A DNA stretch of 22,360 bases from assembly GCA_035513275.1 (NCBI GenBank), contig DATKCJ010000039.1, forward strand, positions 1-22,360, in the 5' to 3' direction. Position 1 is the first letter of the stretch. The number at the start of each line of letters is the position of its first letter. The position numbers were made by a program, and so were the translations under genes. This document shows positions 8,704 through 15,179 of this stretch, piece by piece. The notes under the pieces were generated by a model. That model saw nothing but the letters and a program-made list of their open reading frames with translations, had not been told where the DNA came from and did not search any database. The DNA comes from DATKCJ01 sp035513275 (GTDB lineage: Bacteria > Verrucomicrobiota > Verrucomicrobiia > Opitutales > Opitutaceae).

Positions 8704-8737
8704 CCACCGACACGCCCAGACAAACCGCGGCTTGCCA

Positions 8738-8766
8738 GCCATACGAAAACGGCTAAAACGTATGGC
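8738..8766 (+). promoter_or_regulatory. Perfect inverted repeat abutting vapB start, probable VapBC operator
   Basis: GCCATACG (8738-8745) and CGTATGGC (8759-8766) are perfect inverted arms separated by 13 bases (AAAACGGCTAAAA). The arm centres are 21 bases apart, two helical turns, as expected for a ribbon-helix-helix antitoxin bound on one face. The right arm ends at the base before the vapB ATG (8767), exactly where a ribosome binding site would be. Autorepression by VapB or VapBC through promoter inverted repeats is known for the family; binding here is inferred. Confidence 0.7.
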
Positions 8767-8991
8767 ATGAAGATGACGCTGGATATTGACGAAAAGAAGG
8801 TCGAGGAGGCGATGGCGCAGTATGGCGTATCGACCAAGACCGAGGTCATCGACATGGCGCTGCAGGAGCTGCTCCGCAAGAAGGCGGTCGACAGGCTGAT
8901 GTCATCGATGGGGAAGTTCCCCAACATGATCACCAACGATGAACTCGAAGCAGCGGAAAAGCGTCGTTTGAACCGTGCACGCCGTCGTTGA
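8767..8991 (+). CDS. vapB: VapB-family antitoxin
   Basis: A 74-aa protein of the VapB_antitoxin (DUF2191-like) family. The N-terminal half (MKMTLDIDEKKVEEAMAQYG, residues 1-20, then VSTKTEVIDMALQELLRKK) has the short strand plus two helices of a ribbon-helix-helix DNA-binding domain; the KTEVIDMAL stretch is the family hallmark. The C-terminal tail (about 40-74, basic at the end, RRLNRARRR) is expected to wrap around and block the toxin. vapC overlaps its last 17 bases, so translation is likely coupled. No Shine-Dalgarno is present, and the inverted repeat occupies that place. Translation may use ATG 8767 or the ATG two codons later. Confidence 0.9.
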   Translation: MKMTLDIDEKKVEEAMAQYGVSTKTEVIDMALQELLRKKAVDRLMSSMGKFPNMITNDELEAAEKRRLNRARRR

Positions 8992-9373
8992 TTCTTCTCT
9001 TTGGATCGACACCTGGCGGGGCGAGGTGAGCGCAGACGAACGGGAGATCGTCGCCAAGTTATGGAGGGAGGGAGGCGCGGTGCTGCCTCAGATAATCTGG
9101 CTCGAGCTTGTTGCAGGACTACGGAGTCCCGAGGAAAGAAGTTACGTCGCGGACATAAGGACCGTCTGCCATTGGGAACCTCTCTCCGAGAGCGACGGCA
9201 TCGAATCGGAAAGGCTGGCCAGACTGCTCCACAAGAAGGGTCTCGTGCTTCCGGCGAGCGACCTCTTGATCCTGACAGTCGCGAAGAGGCTCGACTTCCA
9301 GTTGCTGCACCACGACGAAGATTTCACCCGGGTGCTGAAGTTGCCCGAGTTCGCCGGGCAGAGAGCGAAGTAG
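8975..9373 (+). CDS. vapC: VapC-family toxin, PIN-domain ribonuclease
   Basis: A 132-aa PIN-domain protein, the usual VapC length. VapC toxins are Mg-dependent endoribonucleases that cut tRNA or rRNA when released from VapB. The acidic active-site residues are all visible: D6 (VVDSSLWID), E44 (WLELVAG), D96 (LPASDLLIL) and D114 or D116 (HHDEDF), so the toxin looks intact. The start is GTG at 8975, inside the vapB coding sequence; this puts the first Asp at position 6 as in the family, and no later start keeps it. The overlap supports a two-gene operon under the inverted repeat at 8738-8766. Confidence 0.92.
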   Translation: MHAVVDSSLWIDTWRGEVSADEREIVAKLWREGGAVLPQIIWLELVAGLRSPEERSYVADIRTVCHWEPLSESDGIESERLARLLHKKGLVLPASDLLILTVAKRLDFQLLHHDEDFTRVLKLPEFAGQRAK

Positions 9374-9448
9374 GCGGGCGCCGGGACGAAACTACCTTGT
9401 CTGCGCATTGCTCCGTGACCTCAACTCCGACTCGGTGCCCTCTCCGAA

Positions 9449-9470
9449 GGCCCTGAGCATGTCGAAGGGG
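9449..9470. repeat. Half copy of the 8442 palindrome
   Basis: GGCCCTGAGCATGTCGAAGG (9449-9468) matches GGCCCTGAGCGTGCCGAAGG at 8456-8475 with two differences. The left arm of the palindrome is absent here. Confidence 0.75.
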
Positions 9471-9484
9471 TGACCCACATCGGA

Positions 9485-9513
9485 TTCGTGTTCATTCGTG
9501 GAATTCGTGTCTC
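9485..9513 (+). repeat. TTCGTG triple-hexamer repeat, forward copy right of vapBC
   Basis: TTCGTG at 9485, 9495 and 9504 (spacing 10 and 9), ending in TTCGTGTCTC. Two mismatches in 29 bases against 8675-8703. Confidence 0.85.
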
Positions 9514-9545
9514 GGCCTTGGCCCTCGTGAATCCATGAAAGACAA

Positions 9546-9567
9546 GGGCGGCTGGGGACTGCCGCCC
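9546..9567. repeat. GGGCGGC hairpin repeat
   Basis: GGGCGGC (9546-9552) and GCCGCCC (9561-9567) form a perfect 7-bp stem around an 8-base loop. It sits in the repeat mosaic and looks like a dispersed palindrome rather than a terminator, since no T run follows. Confidence 0.65.
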
Positions 9568-9746
9568 CTACCTCGCAGGCGAGTGCGATTCCAATTCACG
9601 GTCGGCCCAGCGGTCCGTCCCTACCTCTTCTGCGCGACGCTCCGTGAACTGGATTCCGGCTCCGTGTCTTTGTGCCTCCATGGTTCAACCTTCCGGTCCG
9701 TGAATCCGCGCCCATCTGCGTTATCCGCGGTAGCTCCTCCGAGTCC

Positions 9747-9773
9747 TTTCGTGTGTTTCGTGTATTTCGTGGT
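9747..9773 (+). repeat. Three-unit 9-bp tandem of TTTCGTG
   Basis: TTTCGTG begins at 9747, 9756 and 9765, exactly 9 bases apart (TTTCGTGTG, TTTCGTGTA, TTTCGTGGT). This appears to be a 9/9 variant of the 10/9 TTCGTG family. Confidence 0.7.
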
Positions 9774-9800
9774 TGTCCCACTTCCGTGTCGCTCCGGCAA

Positions 9801-10172
9801 TTACTCAGCCGTCGCGGGGGTGATGATCGTCCCCACCTTGCTCACTGCGTTGGCGGGAAAGCCGCCTTGCTTGGCGTGCTCGCGGACGAGTTCCTCGCTC
9901 GTGGCGAGGTAGACGCAATAAATTTTGTCGCCAGTGACGTAGCTGTGGAGCCACTTGATATCCGAGCCGAGCTTCTCGAGCACGGAGCACGAGGTTTGCG
10001 AAATGCCCTTCAGGTCGGCGGAGGTGAGTTTGCCGGCGTCGGGGATCTCGCGCTCGATGACATACATGTTCATGCCGGCGGGGAGCGACTCGGGCTTCGG
10101 CTGTTCCCCGGCGGAAGCGAGGCCGGCGGTCGTGAGGAGGAGGGCGGTCAGCAGGATCTTGAGGGTTTTCAT
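9801..10172 (-). CDS. Exported DUF4242 (SCO4226-like) protein
   Basis: A 123-aa protein with a clear signal peptide (MKTLKILLTALLLTTAGLAS, residues 1-20) and a DUF4242 domain of about 80 residues: MNMYVIEREIPDAGKL, SCSVLEKLG, WLHSYVTGDKIYCVYLA, EELVREHAKQGGFPANAV. The fold is a ferredoxin-like barrel; the Streptomyces member SCO4226 was reported to bind nickel, but the function in most bacteria is unknown. The start at 10172 is preferred over an upstream in-frame ATG (10208) because it gives an ideal signal peptide. It lies 48 bases after a cytoplasmic paralogue in the same direction, so the two are probably a tandem duplication and co-transcribed. Leader C/A-rich (ATCACCAGACC), no Shine-Dalgarno. 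Confidence 0.88.
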   Translation of the reverse strand: MKTLKILLTALLLTTAGLASAGEQPKPESLPAGMNMYVIEREIPDAGKLTSADLKGISQTSCSVLEKLGSDIKWLHSYVTGDKIYCVYLATSEELVREHAKQGGFPANAVSKVGTIITPATAE

Positions 10173-10215
10173 GGTCTGGTGATTTGGGTGTTTTGGCGTG
10201 CTGGGCAAATGGAGC

Positions 10216-10231
10216 GCGGCTCAGGAGCCGC
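10216..10231. terminator. Small stem-loop at the stop codon of the upstream DUF4242 gene
   Basis: GCGGCTC (10216-10222) and GAGCCGC (10225-10231) are complementary, with the TGA stop codon (rc of 10221-10223) at the tip. It could act as an attenuator or mRNA-stabilising structure between the two DUF4242 genes. No T run follows. Confidence 0.35.
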
Positions 10232-10496
10232 CTGTTGTGGGATCGATGATCGTCTTGACCTCCGAGATGCGGTTGGCGGGGAAGCCGCCGAGCCGGGCGT
10301 GCTCGCGCACGAGTTCCTCGTTGGTGGCGATGTAGACACAGTAGAGCTTGTCCTGAGTGACGTAGCTCTGGATCCATTGGACCCGTGGGCTGAGCTTCTG
10401 AAGGACATTGCAGGACTTGCGGGATGCTTCGCCGAGTTGTTCGGGCGTGAAGTCTCCGAGCGCGGGAATCTCCCGCTCGATGATGTATTTTGGCAT
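10221..10496 (-). CDS. Cytoplasmic DUF4242 (SCO4226-like) protein
   Basis: A 91-aa protein consisting only of the DUF4242 domain: MPKYIIEREIPALGDFTPEQ, SCNVLQKLS, WIQSYVTQDKLYCVYIATN, EELVREHARLGGFPANRIS, IIDPTTG. It has no signal peptide. Most motif positions are shared with the exported paralogue 48 bases downstream, including the Cys in SC(N/S)VL, the Cys in YCVY, and the REHA histidine, which are candidate metal ligands. The pair looks like one gene duplicated and then retargeted. The gene diverges from the response regulator gene across 145 bases. Leader ACACCCGTTTAGCC lacks a Shine-Dalgarno. Confidence 0.88.
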   Translation of the reverse strand: MPKYIIEREIPALGDFTPEQLGEASRKSCNVLQKLSPRVQWIQSYVTQDKLYCVYIATNEELVREHARLGGFPANRISEVKTIIDPTTGGS

Positions 10497-10641
10497 GGCT
10501 AAACGGGTGTGTGGCGATCCTAGCCGAAATGTGCGGTCGTTTGCATCGGGGCGGTGCCCCTATTCGCAAGTGAGGGCGGCTCCTACGGGGAATGCTGCTT
10601 GTTCGCGGCGGCGGGGATCGTTATCTCCAAACCCGTCCCCT
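10497..10641. promoter_or_regulatory. Divergent spacer between DUF4242 and response regulator genes
   Basis: This holds the promoters of both directions. A perfect small hairpin, GGGGC-GGT-GCCCC, lies at 10548-10560, followed by GAGGGCGGCTCCTACGGGG (about 10574-10592), which has the look of a dispersed intergenic repeat. I could not fix a promoter. Confidence 0.4.
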
Positions 10642-11322
10642 ATGCCGAACCAGCTCCACTCACCACTGGCGCCGCGGATCACCGTGGCTGTCGCCGACGA
10701 ATGCCCGGCGATGCGCGAGGGACTCACGCGCTTGATCTCCGACGAATGCGACCTAGCCGTCACGGGCAGTGCCGCAACCGGGCGCGAACTGCGCGAGTTG
10801 GTTTCGCGGGAGCCGCCGAAGGTGCTCGTGATGGACGTCGTGCTCAGCGACGACGACGGGCTCGTCCTGATCAAGGAGATCGCCTCCGCCGGGCCGGTGC
10901 CGAGCATCGTGGTGTTCACGCTGCAACCCGAGGGCGTCTACGCGGAGAGGTGCTTCCGACTCGGTGCGCGGGCATTCGTCACGAAGCGCGAAGCCGTGAC
11001 GACCTTGTTCCGCGCGATCCGCGAGACTGCGGCCGGCGGGCTCTTCGTCCCCGCGGCTGTTTCCGTCAGCATGTTCAGCAACTCGAGCTCAACTGGAGGG
11101 AAGGACATCGGGCTCGCAGCGCAGCTCACCGACCGCGAGCTCGAGATTTTCCGCCTGGTGGGGCTCGCATTCTCCACCCGGGACGTTGCGGCCCGGCTCG
11201 GCGTGAGCATCAAGACGATCGAAAGCCACCGGGAGAACATCAAGAACAAGCTCGCGATCGAATCGCATTCCGAACTCGTCGCGCGCGCCTCGCAATGGCT
11301 GCGCGAGACCGGAGGAACGTAG
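10642..11322 (+). CDS. NarL/FixJ-family response regulator
   Basis: A 226-aa two-component regulator. The receiver domain (residues ~12-130) has the acidic pair D19/E20 (VAVADECPAM), phospho-acceptor D65 (VLVMDVVLSDDDG), the switch Thr93 (IVVFT) and the conserved Lys115 (FVTKREA). A LuxR-type helix-turn-helix occupies ~160-217 (LTDRELEIFRLVG, STRDVAARLGVSIKTIESHR). All phosphotransfer residues are present, so it should be a phosphorylation-controlled DNA-binding regulator. The frame extends upstream to 10408, but that part overlaps the opposite DUF4242 gene; ATG 10642 just before the receiver is right. No cognate kinase is adjacent; the propeller kinase 3 kb away is one possible partner, which is only a guess. 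Leader AAACCCGTCCCCT, no Shine-Dalgarno. Confidence 0.93.
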   Translation: MPNQLHSPLAPRITVAVADECPAMREGLTRLISDECDLAVTGSAATGRELRELVSREPPKVLVMDVVLSDDDGLVLIKEIASAGPVPSIVVFTLQPEGVYAERCFRLGARAFVTKREAVTTLFRAIRETAAGGLFVPAAVSVSMFSNSSSTGGKDIGLAAQLTDRELEIFRLVGLAFSTRDVAARLGVSIKTIESHRENIKNKLAIESHSELVARASQWLRETGGT

Positions 11323-11333
11323 CAGAGCCTTCT

Positions 11334-11359
11334 ACACGAATTGCACGAATTCTCTCGAA
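11334..11359 (-). repeat. TTCGTG triple-hexamer repeat, reverse copy after response regulator
   Basis: CACGAA (11335), CACGAA (11344) and CTCGAA (11354) are spaced 9 and 10. The 17 bases ACACGAATTGCACGAAT (11334-11350) are identical to 14963-14979 and to the reverse complement of 15162-15178. It sits 11 bases after the stop codon, between convergent genes. Confidence 0.8.
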
Positions 11360-11428
11360 TGGCAGGGATGCTCGTTTCCGATCCAATCGAATTCGCGTCT
11401 CCAACTTCGGACCTGTCTCGAACTGGAC

Positions 11429-12286
11429 TCAGAACCTCACCGCTGCCGTGACGGGAAAATGATCGCTCGGGAATTGCGGCAGGCCCTCGTAGTCGACGAC
11501 CGCTGCTGCCTCCACAGACGCCGCGCCGCGGGTGAGAATCCAGTCGATCCGTTCGCCGTCGTGCTTCGGCGTCTCGAAGCCGTTGTAGGAATTGAGGCGC
11601 TCATTCCGGCGCTGCGCTGCTGCGGCGAACGTGTCGCTGAATCCCGCCTCCTGCGTGAGAATTTCGAACGCGCGGCTCGCGCCGCCGGCGCAGTTGAAGT
11701 CGCCCACCAACACGACCGGCATCGACGCGTCGGCCTGCGCAATGCGGTCGCGGATCAGCGCGGCGGATTTCTGGCGCGCAGCCTCGACCTCGTGATCGAA
11801 GTGAGTGTTCCACACCTCGAACTCGCGTCCGCTCTCGCGGTCGCGCAGCCGCACCCATGTGGCCATTCGCCGGAAGCGCGGGCCCCACGTGATTGAGCCG
11901 ACCACGTCGGGAGTGTCGGAGAGCCAGAAGTGATCGAACGCCACCGGCTCGAACCGGTCGCGCCGAAAGAAGATCGCGCAGAACTCGTCCTTGCTGCCGC
12001 CTGCGCGACCGAGCCCGATCCAGTCGTAGGTTGGGAGGTCCGATGCGAGCTCGCGCAACTGCCCAAACACGCCCTCCTGCGTGCCGATGATGTCGGGCGA
12101 CTCGCGCGTGATGAGCTCCGCCATCAGCGGACGACGATCGGGCCACGCGTGCGGCTGTTGCGTGCTCGCATAGCGGAGGTTGTAGGTCATCAAGCGCAGC
12201 TCGAGCGCGGGAGCCGCATCTTCAGCGCCGGAGACGCCGGCGAGGAGAGCGAAGAGAATCAGCGCGATGGACGGAGGAAGGCGCAT
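11429..12286 (-). CDS. Exported endonuclease/exonuclease/phosphatase (EEP) family hydrolase
   Basis: A 285-aa protein with a signal peptide (MRLPPSIALILFALLAGVSG, residues 1-20) and a complete EEP (DNase I-like) domain. Metal and catalytic residues are placed at N36 (MTYNLRYA), E71 (IIGTQEG), H162 (NTHFDHE), D196 and N198 (VLVGDFNCA), D248 (IDWIL) and D275/H276 (SDHFPVT), so the enzyme should be active as a Mg-dependent phosphodiesterase or phosphatase. The length and export resemble periplasmic EEP proteins found near sugar-use genes in Bacteroidota and Verrucomicrobiota; the substrate (nucleic acid, phospholipid, sugar phosphate) cannot be told. It begins 33 bases after the DUF502 gene in the same direction, suggesting an operon. 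Leader CCCGCATTTCAAC, no Shine-Dalgarno. Confidence 0.92.
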   Translation of the reverse strand: MRLPPSIALILFALLAGVSGAEDAAPALELRLMTYNLRYASTQQPHAWPDRRPLMAELITRESPDIIGTQEGVFGQLRELASDLPTYDWIGLGRAGGSKDEFCAIFFRRDRFEPVAFDHFWLSDTPDVVGSITWGPRFRRMATWVRLRDRESGREFEVWNTHFDHEVEAARQKSAALIRDRIAQADASMPVVLVGDFNCAGGASRAFEILTQEAGFSDTFAAAAQRRNERLNSYNGFETPKHDGERIDWILTRGAASVEAAAVVDYEGLPQFPSDHFPVTAAVRF

Positions 12287-12319
12287 GTTGAAATGCGGGA
12301 ATCGCGAGCGACACTCGCT

Positions 12320-12934
12320 TCAGCCTGCCTTGACCGCGATTAGATCCGATGCACCGCCGCTAACAGCGTATTTCATCACGTCCGGTGAGGAAAGGTGGTC
12401 GAGTTCACGGACGCGCTCCCGCTTCACGATGAAGAGCTGGCCCGCTACGTTGTAGGCTTGCGGCACGTAGACCGACACAAACTCCTTGCCGAGCTGCAGA
12501 CTTGCGGGACCGTTGCCTGTCAGAAAGCCGACGAGCCACACGTCCTCCGCGAACACATTGACTAGGACCGCCTGCGTGAACCGTCGCTTTTCGCCGACGA
12601 AGGCGTCGAAGAAGTCGCGAATCGAGGAATAGACAAAATTCACCCCGGGCGTTCGCTCCATCCACTCGTCGATGAAGTCGAACAATTGCCGCATGAACAA
12701 GAATGTTGCGATCCACCCGACAAGGAAAATACCGGCGAGCACGACGGCGAAGCCCAGTCCGGTGGTCTGGACATAGGGATGCAGCAGTCTGTCGATGCTC
12801 GTGAAGGCCCATCGCAAGAGCGCAAACGTGAGGGCGAGGGGCGCGACGATGATAACGCCGTTCCAGAAATACCGCAGCACGCGGCGCAACGCGGATCTGC
12901 CAAGGGAGGCGACGGGAGAACTTCGGGATTTCAT
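12320..12934 (-). CDS. DUF502 family inner-membrane protein
   Basis: A 204-aa protein with two transmembrane segments, about residues 22-48 (NGVIIVAPLALTFALLRWAF) and 58-80 (FAVVLAGIFLVGWIATFLFM), followed by the conserved DUF502 soluble part: TPGVNFVYSSIRDFFDAFVG, then VWLVGFLTGNG and VSVYVPQAYNVAGQLFIVKR. DUF502 proteins occur widely (including the plant LCV/COV proteins) with no biochemical function settled. The start at 12934 (MKSRSS) is chosen because the upstream extension is Pro/His-rich and overlaps the divergent promoter region. It is probably the first gene of an operon with the EEP hydrolase. Leader CCCACATCCCAAA just before ATG, no Shine-Dalgarno. Confidence 0.9.
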   Translation of the reverse strand: MKSRSSPVASLGRSALRRVLRYFWNGVIIVAPLALTFALLRWAFTSIDRLLHPYVQTTGLGFAVVLAGIFLVGWIATFLFMRQLFDFIDEWMERTPGVNFVYSSIRDFFDAFVGEKRRFTQAVLVNVFAEDVWLVGFLTGNGPASLQLGKEFVSVYVPQAYNVAGQLFIVKRERVRELDHLSSPDVMKYAVSGGASDLIAVKAG

Positions 12935-13195
12935 TTTGGGATGTGGGTGTGGGCGGTTGCCCAGCGGGACGGGATCGCTTGTGGCTCCCCATAGAGCACA
13001 TTGAGGTGCCGGGAAGCAACGGACGATGCGCTCCTTCAAGGGCTTCCGGCCTCGATTTCGAAATCGCGTTGCGAATCAGGGAACAAGCGACACGTTCAGA
13101 GGCTGTTCAAGAGCGAGGCAGGCGCAGGTGAGGCCCGCGATTCGGGCATCTCCGCGCGACCTTGCCGGGTCGGAAACACCAAACCCCAGTCACCG
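12935..13195. promoter_or_regulatory. Divergent spacer with a 14-bp perfect palindrome
   Basis: These 261 bases separate DUF502 (leftward) and the TPR gene (rightward). CGATTTCGAAATCG at 13053-13066 is a perfect 14-bp palindrome, AT-richer than its surroundings, and a good candidate operator for a dimeric regulator. It lies about 118 bases from one start and 130 from the other. No promoter boxes could be fixed. Confidence 0.45.
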
Positions 13196-14842
13196 ATGAA
13201 ACCCATTCGTACTCCCCGGGCCACCGCGCTCGCTTTTGCGGTGCTCTTTTCGATTCAGGCCAGTTCTGATGACCGCCTTGGAAACGAGCTGGGCACGGTC
13301 CGGTTCGAAGTCAGCGGCTCTCCCGAGGCGCAGGCGCATGTCGTCCGCGGCGTGAAGCTCATGCACCACATGATGTATCCCCAGGCGGATCGCGAGTTCG
13401 CTGCGGCGGTCGACGCCGATCCGAAGTGCGCACTCGCATACTGGGGCCGGGCGATGTCGCTGATCCATCCGCTCTGGCCGGATGCAGTTTATCCTGGCGA
13501 GCGGGTGTTGGGCGCGGAGCAGATCAGGCTCGGGCTCGCATGCCCGCCGGCTACCCAGCGCGAGCGCGACTACCTCGAAACGCTCTCGATCTATTTCGGC
13601 GACGGATCGCCGGGCGATCACGTGGAAGGGCTGAAGGCGATGGACAAGGCGTGGGCTGCGCTCGCGGCGCGTTATCCCGACGACCTCGATGCCACTGCCT
13701 TCAGCGCACTCTATCATCTGGCGCCCGCGCGCTTCCTTGCGAAGGACCGGTCGCACCGCGCGCAGATCGAGGCGGCGGCGCAGTTGCAGCGCGTGGCAGA
13801 CGTGATCCCGGATCATCCCGGCGCGCAGCATTACAAGATTCACGCCTTTGACTTTCCGCTTCTCGCCGACCGGGCCCTGGAAGTTTGCGACACCTACGGC
13901 GGCATCGCGCCGGATGTGCCGCACGCGTTGCACATGCCGACGCACATCTACACGCGGCGCGGGCTTTGGCAGAAGTCGATCGAATTCAACATCCGCTCTG
14001 CCGCGGCGGCGCGAAAACTCGCCGAGGATGCAGGCGCGCTCAACGGCCACCTCCCGCATGCGCTCGACTACATGGCGTATGCCTACCTGCAACGCGGTCA
14101 GTATCGCGAGGCGGCGGCCGTGCGCGACACGCTCGCGACGATGGAGGGGCCGTATTCACCCGTGCAGCCGACCGCGATGGCCTTCGCATTTGCGGCGGTG
14201 CCCGCCCGCTGCGCGCTGGAGAGTCAGGATTGGGAGAAAGCGGCGGCGCTTCCGGTCCACGTGCCCGCGGCCTTTCCATGGGGAAACCAGTATTTGAATT
14301 GCGACTCGATCGTCCGTTTCGCGCGCGCGATCGGCGCGGCGCGCAGCGGCAAGCTCGACGCGGCCCGCGCCGAGATCGCGGAACTGGAGAGGATTCTCGC
14401 GGCACTCGCCGCGGCGAAGCGCGAGGCGTATTGGATTTCGCAGGCTGAGACGCAGCTTCTCGCGGCGCGCGCATGGGTGGCGTTTGCCGGGAAGGATAGG
14501 GAAGCCGCGATCGCTTTGATGCGGCGCGCAGCGGACCTCGAAGCGGCGTCAGACAAGGAGGCAGTCACGCCGGGCGAGGTCCTGCCGGCAGGCGATCTGC
14601 TCGGCGACATGCTTCTCGAGGCAGGGCGCCCCGCGGAGGCACTGGCTGCGTATGAGGCAGTGCTGGAGAAGAGCCCGAATCGCTTGAACACGCTTTACGG
14701 CGCTGCCGTCGCTGCTGAGGGCGCGGACGACACCGCGAAAGCAAAGTTGCATTACAAGGAACTCGCGGCGGTCGCGACCGACGCCGACACAGGAATCAAG
14801 CGCGTCGAACAGGCGCGCGCACGGATCGCCAGCGACAGATAA
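13196..14842 (+). CDS. Exported tetratricopeptide-repeat protein
   Basis: A 548-aa TPR protein with a signal peptide (TPRATALAFAVLFSIQASSD, roughly residues 6-25). The first repeat region has the typical pattern VKLMHHMMYPQADREFAAAV then ALAYWGRAMSLIHPLW (about residues 53-95), a family signature seen in large secreted TPR proteins of Acidobacteriota, Bacteroidota and Verrucomicrobiota. HALHMPTHIYTRRGLWQKSI and HALDYMAYAYLQRGQYREAA (near 245-300) are conserved histidine-rich repeat units, and PAEALAAYEAVLEKSPNRLN near the C-terminus is a standard TPR. The histidines might bind metal, but nothing in the sequence proves catalysis. Function unknown, likely a periplasmic scaffold. The frame extends to 13001, but ATG 13196 gives the signal peptide. 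Leader AAACCCCAGTCACCG, no Shine-Dalgarno. Confidence 0.88.
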   Translation: MKPIRTPRATALAFAVLFSIQASSDDRLGNELGTVRFEVSGSPEAQAHVVRGVKLMHHMMYPQADREFAAAVDADPKCALAYWGRAMSLIHPLWPDAVYPGERVLGAEQIRLGLACPPATQRERDYLETLSIYFGDGSPGDHVEGLKAMDKAWAALAARYPDDLDATAFSALYHLAPARFLAKDRSHRAQIEAAAQLQRVADVIPDHPGAQHYKIHAFDFPLLADRALEVCDTYGGIAPDVPHALHMPTHIYTRRGLWQKSIEFNIRSAAAARKLAEDAGALNGHLPHALDYMAYAYLQRGQYREAAAVRDTLATMEGPYSPVQPTAMAFAFAAVPARCALESQDWEKAAALPVHVPAAFPWGNQYLNCDSIVRFARAIGAARSGKLDAARAEIAELERILAALAAAKREAYWISQAETQLLAARAWVAFAGKDREAAIALMRRAADLEAASDKEAVTPGEVLPAGDLLGDMLLEAGRPAEALAAYEAVLEKSPNRLNTLYGAAVAAEGADDTAKAKLHYKELAAVATDADTGIKRVEQARARIASDR

Positions 14843-14961
14843 CGTCGGGAGTTGCGCGGGCCTCATGGAGCCCGCGGCGAAGCGAAATCAGGCTGGCGCC
14901 GACCGCCGAATCTTAACCGCGAAGAACGCTAATTGACGCGAAGAAAGAGCTCAAAGGATTC

Positions 14962-15179
14962 GACACGAATTGCACGAATGGGCCCGAATTGAAGGGATAG
15001 GATTCAGACGTTCAGAAAGCCGAGCAGTCGGTCTGTCACGTGTGGGCCGGGCTTTACGCCCGACTCCGACTCGTGCGCCATGGTGTCGGGGATAAACCCC
15101 GAGCCACAAATCAGTCAGATGCGAACCGATTCAAATCCGCCGACTGCTGGGCTTCGTGCAAATTCGTGCAATTCGTGTC
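14962..15179. repeat. 218-bp element with perfect 18-bp inverted ends
   Basis: GACACGAATTGCACGAAT (14962-14979) is the exact reverse complement of 15162-15179. Each arm is part of a TTCGTG triple-hexamer array (CACGAA 14964, 14973, CCCGAA 14983; TTCGTG 15153, 15163, 15172). Between the arms lie a compound palindrome (15041-15108) and a small hairpin (CCGA-GCAG-TCGG near 15020-15032). No ORF is inside, and I could not see a target-site duplication. It fills most of the 350-base spacer between the convergent TPR and isomerase genes. Just left of it CGCGAAGAA occurs twice (14918 and 14937). Confidence 0.8.
15041..15108. repeat. Compound palindrome of the TGTGGG..CGGGCTT family
   Basis: The outer arms TGTGG (15041) and CCACA (to 15108) enclose two hairpins: GGGC-TTTAC-GCCC on the left and CGGGG-ATAAA-CCCCG on the right. 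It is related to the element at 20050-20153 (shared TGTGGG, CGGGCTTTACGCCCGA and the ATAAA loop). Confidence 0.8.

Larger units (their letters stand above)
8141..8737. repeat. Repeat-rich gene-free region upstream of vapBC
   Basis: Roughly 600 bases with no credible gene. It contains phrases typical of dispersed intergenic repeats: CACAGAGTTCGCGGAGTTC near 8369, an imperfect palindrome at 8442-8473, AATCCGCGCCCATCCG at 8564-8579, and inverted and direct TTCGTG-type arrays at 8621-8645 and 8675-8703. Several of these modules reappear downstream of vapC. Confidence 0.7.
9374..9800. repeat. Mosaic of dispersed intergenic repeats downstream of vapC
   Basis: No credible gene lies in these 427 bases. 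Several distinct repeat modules stand end to end: half palindrome (9449-9470), TTCGTG array (9485-9513), GGGCGGC hairpin (9546-9567), AATCCGCGCCCATCTGCG with TTATCCGCGG (9703-9730), and a 9-bp TTTCGTG tandem (9747-9773). CCCTACCT appears twice (near 9565 and 9618). Confidence 0.75.

Noticed and set aside
8141..8760. Several open frames of 100-176 codons upstream of vapB
   Set aside because: They cross dispersed repeat phrases in both directions, lack domains, and have no consistent codon bias.
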